DNA of 6,571 nt from an uncultured bacterium. GTDB lineage: Bacteria > Actinomycetota > Coriobacteriia > Coriobacteriales > Coriobacteriaceae. Under the pieces are notes generated by a model. It ran no database searches, was not told where the DNA came from, and saw only the letters and a list, made by a program, of their open reading frames with translations. The translations under genes were made by a program, and so were the position numbers. Positions 5,752-6,571 of this stretch are shown here, piece after piece (the first letter of the stretch is position 1; each line of letters opens with the position of its first letter). The stretch covers positions 1-6,571 of the forward strand of contig CAJMMX010000081.1 of NCBI GenBank assembly GCA_905214615.1. The letters are read 5' to 3'.

Positions 5752-6375
5752 ATGAAGCACTTTGACCATATCGTACTTGACGTTGATGGGACATTGGCAG
5801 ATACAGAAGAAAGCGTTCTATCATCGCTTGTCCAGATTGTCCAAGAAGAGACCGGCAAAACGCTCCCCCGACACGAGCTTGAATTTGCCCTCGGCATACC
5901 CGGCAAGGATGCCCTTGAGAAACTTGGAATCTACTCGCAGGCAACGTTGGATCGCTGGTGCCAAGTTGCCGCCAGCTTTAAAAGCACCATCAGCGTGTTT
6001 CCAGGTTTGCTTGAAGTCATCGCAACACTCGCCGATAGCGGCTGCAAACTTGGCATCGTCTCCTCACGTGCACGCGACGAATACACAGACGAAATTGCAC
6101 CCCTTGGCTTCGATAAGTTTTTTGAACACATCATCCTTGTCGAAGACACAACCGAGCACAAGCCTTCGCCCGCACCCATGCTCGAATATCTCCGACGTAC
6201 GGGCGCGAATCCTGGCAACGTCGTCTACGTTGGCGACACCGTCTACGACGAACAATGCGCAACTTCAGCAGGGGTCAGTTTTGCCCGAGCAGCATGGGGA
6301 TCACACCAAGATATCCCAAACGCCACCTACAACCTCAAAACCCCCAACGACCTACTAACCCTAACAACCAAATAA
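5752..6375 (+). CDS. HAD-superfamily phosphatase (subfamily IA, phosphoglycolate phosphatase-like)
   Basis: A 207-aa cytoplasmic hydrolase that most likely removes phosphate from a small metabolite through an aspartyl-phosphate intermediate. All four HAD motifs are visible: motif I DVDGT (10-14) with nucleophile D10 and acid/base D12; motif II at GIVSS with S104; motif III K137 in EHKPSP; motif IV GDTVYD (161-166) with D162 and D166 for magnesium. Residues 15-85 form the helical cap inserted after motif I, as in subfamily IA (Gph, PpaX, beta-phosphoglucomutase types). The substrate cannot be told from these motifs. GAGAGGAG (5737-5744) lies seven bases before the ATG, a strong site that contrasts with the leaderless-looking gene upstream. 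It is 56 bases downstream of the AraC regulator with no terminator between, so cotranscription is likely. Confidence 0.92.
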   Translation: MKHFDHIVLDVDGTLADTEESVLSSLVQIVQEETGKTLPRHELEFALGIPGKDALEKLGIYSQATLDRWCQVAASFKSTISVFPGLLEVIATLADSGCKLGIVSSRARDEYTDEIAPLGFDKFFEHIILVEDTTEHKPSPAPMLEYLRRTGANPGNVVYVGDTVYDEQCATSAGVSFARAAWGSHQDIPNATYNLKTPNDLLTLTTK

Positions 6376-6381
6376 CCCACG

Positions 6382-6448
6382 CGTCCCACCCTTTCAGTCC
6401 CAACACCACAAGGGCGACGACCTCGAGTAGGTCAACCTGGGAGGGACG
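6382..6448 (+). other. Foldable region after the HAD gene
   Basis: CGTCCCACCC (6382-6391) pairs with GGGAGGGACG (6439-6448) at nine of ten positions. Within the enclosed loop, GACCT (6419-6423) pairs with AGGTC (6429-6433). The structure begins seven bases after the HAD stop codon. It is not followed by a T-tract, so it does not look like an ordinary intrinsic terminator; a repeat-encoded RNA fold or a Rho-type end are alternatives. Confidence 0.35.
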
Positions 6449-6571
6449 AGGGCTTAGTTCCCCAATCTTTCCGCAGGGGGCAAAAAGCAACGTCTTATTT
6501 TTCCGACACTAACGCCACAAGGGCGATTGAGCAGGACGGTTTGGGCGGGTCCCGTACTTAGTTTCCAAAAT
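6406..6571. repeat. Two imperfect copies of an intergenic repeat, second cut by window end
   Basis: CCACAAGGGCGA occurs exactly at 6406-6417 and 6515-6526, 109 bases apart. Each copy is followed, 47 and 42 bases after its start, by CTTAGTT (6453-6459 and 6557-6563) and then a C-rich to A-rich tail (TCCCCAAT and TTCCAAAAT). The middles are diverged but both are G-rich. This order of shared words suggests two members of one repeat family rather than chance. No credible coding region is present in 6376-6571. Confidence 0.5.

Noticed and set aside
1..6571. CRISPR array, tRNA, rRNA, insertion sequence or phage genes
   Set aside because: I saw no regular repeat-spacer pattern, no cloverleaf-like sequence, no transposase and no integrase; the window is ordinary chromosomal gene content apart from the fusion gene.

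Overview
The window reads as chromosomal DNA of a fairly GC-rich Gram-positive bacterium. Protein flavour (a BceB-like FtsX permease pair and an AraC regulator with a probable leaderless start) and base composition suggest an actinobacterium, most likely a gut Coriobacteriia member of the Collinsella type. That placement is inference; no rRNA or marker gene is present.

Layout. Positions 1-151 hold no gene, only a strong intrinsic terminator (74-114, minus strand). It closes a leftward two-gene operon: an ABC transporter permease of about 733 aa (152-2353) and its ATPase (2343-3128). The ATPase is transcribed first and the two coding regions overlap by 11 bases, so they are probably translationally coupled. 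The 148-base divergent intergenic region 3129-3276 carries a perfect 9-bp inverted repeat around the likely promoters plus two further palindromes. Rightward from there is a 329-aa two-domain protein (3277-4266, TTG start) that joins an N-terminal Nudix hydrolase to a C-terminal Vsr-type very-short-patch-repair endonuclease through a basic linker. Next comes a 255-base gap with three GGTTTNAT elements and a candidate promoter, then a small unrecognised ORF (4522-4731), a cupin/AraC-type transcriptional regulator (4757-5695) whose start lies just downstream of a -10 box with no Shine-Dalgarno, and a HAD-family phosphatase (5752-6375). The last 196 bases are non-coding and contain structured, imperfectly repeated sequence cut off by the window end.

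How the genes work together. The ATPase and permease form one exporter or antimicrobial-peptide-sensing/resistance type complex (BceAB-like); the two-component system often found beside such pairs is not in the window. The Nudix-Vsr protein, if both halves are active, combines nucleotide-pool sanitation with mismatch nicking in one polypeptide; it is the most unusual item here. The AraC regulator and HAD phosphatase are 56 bases apart on the same strand and probably cotranscribed; the substrate of neither can be read from sequence.
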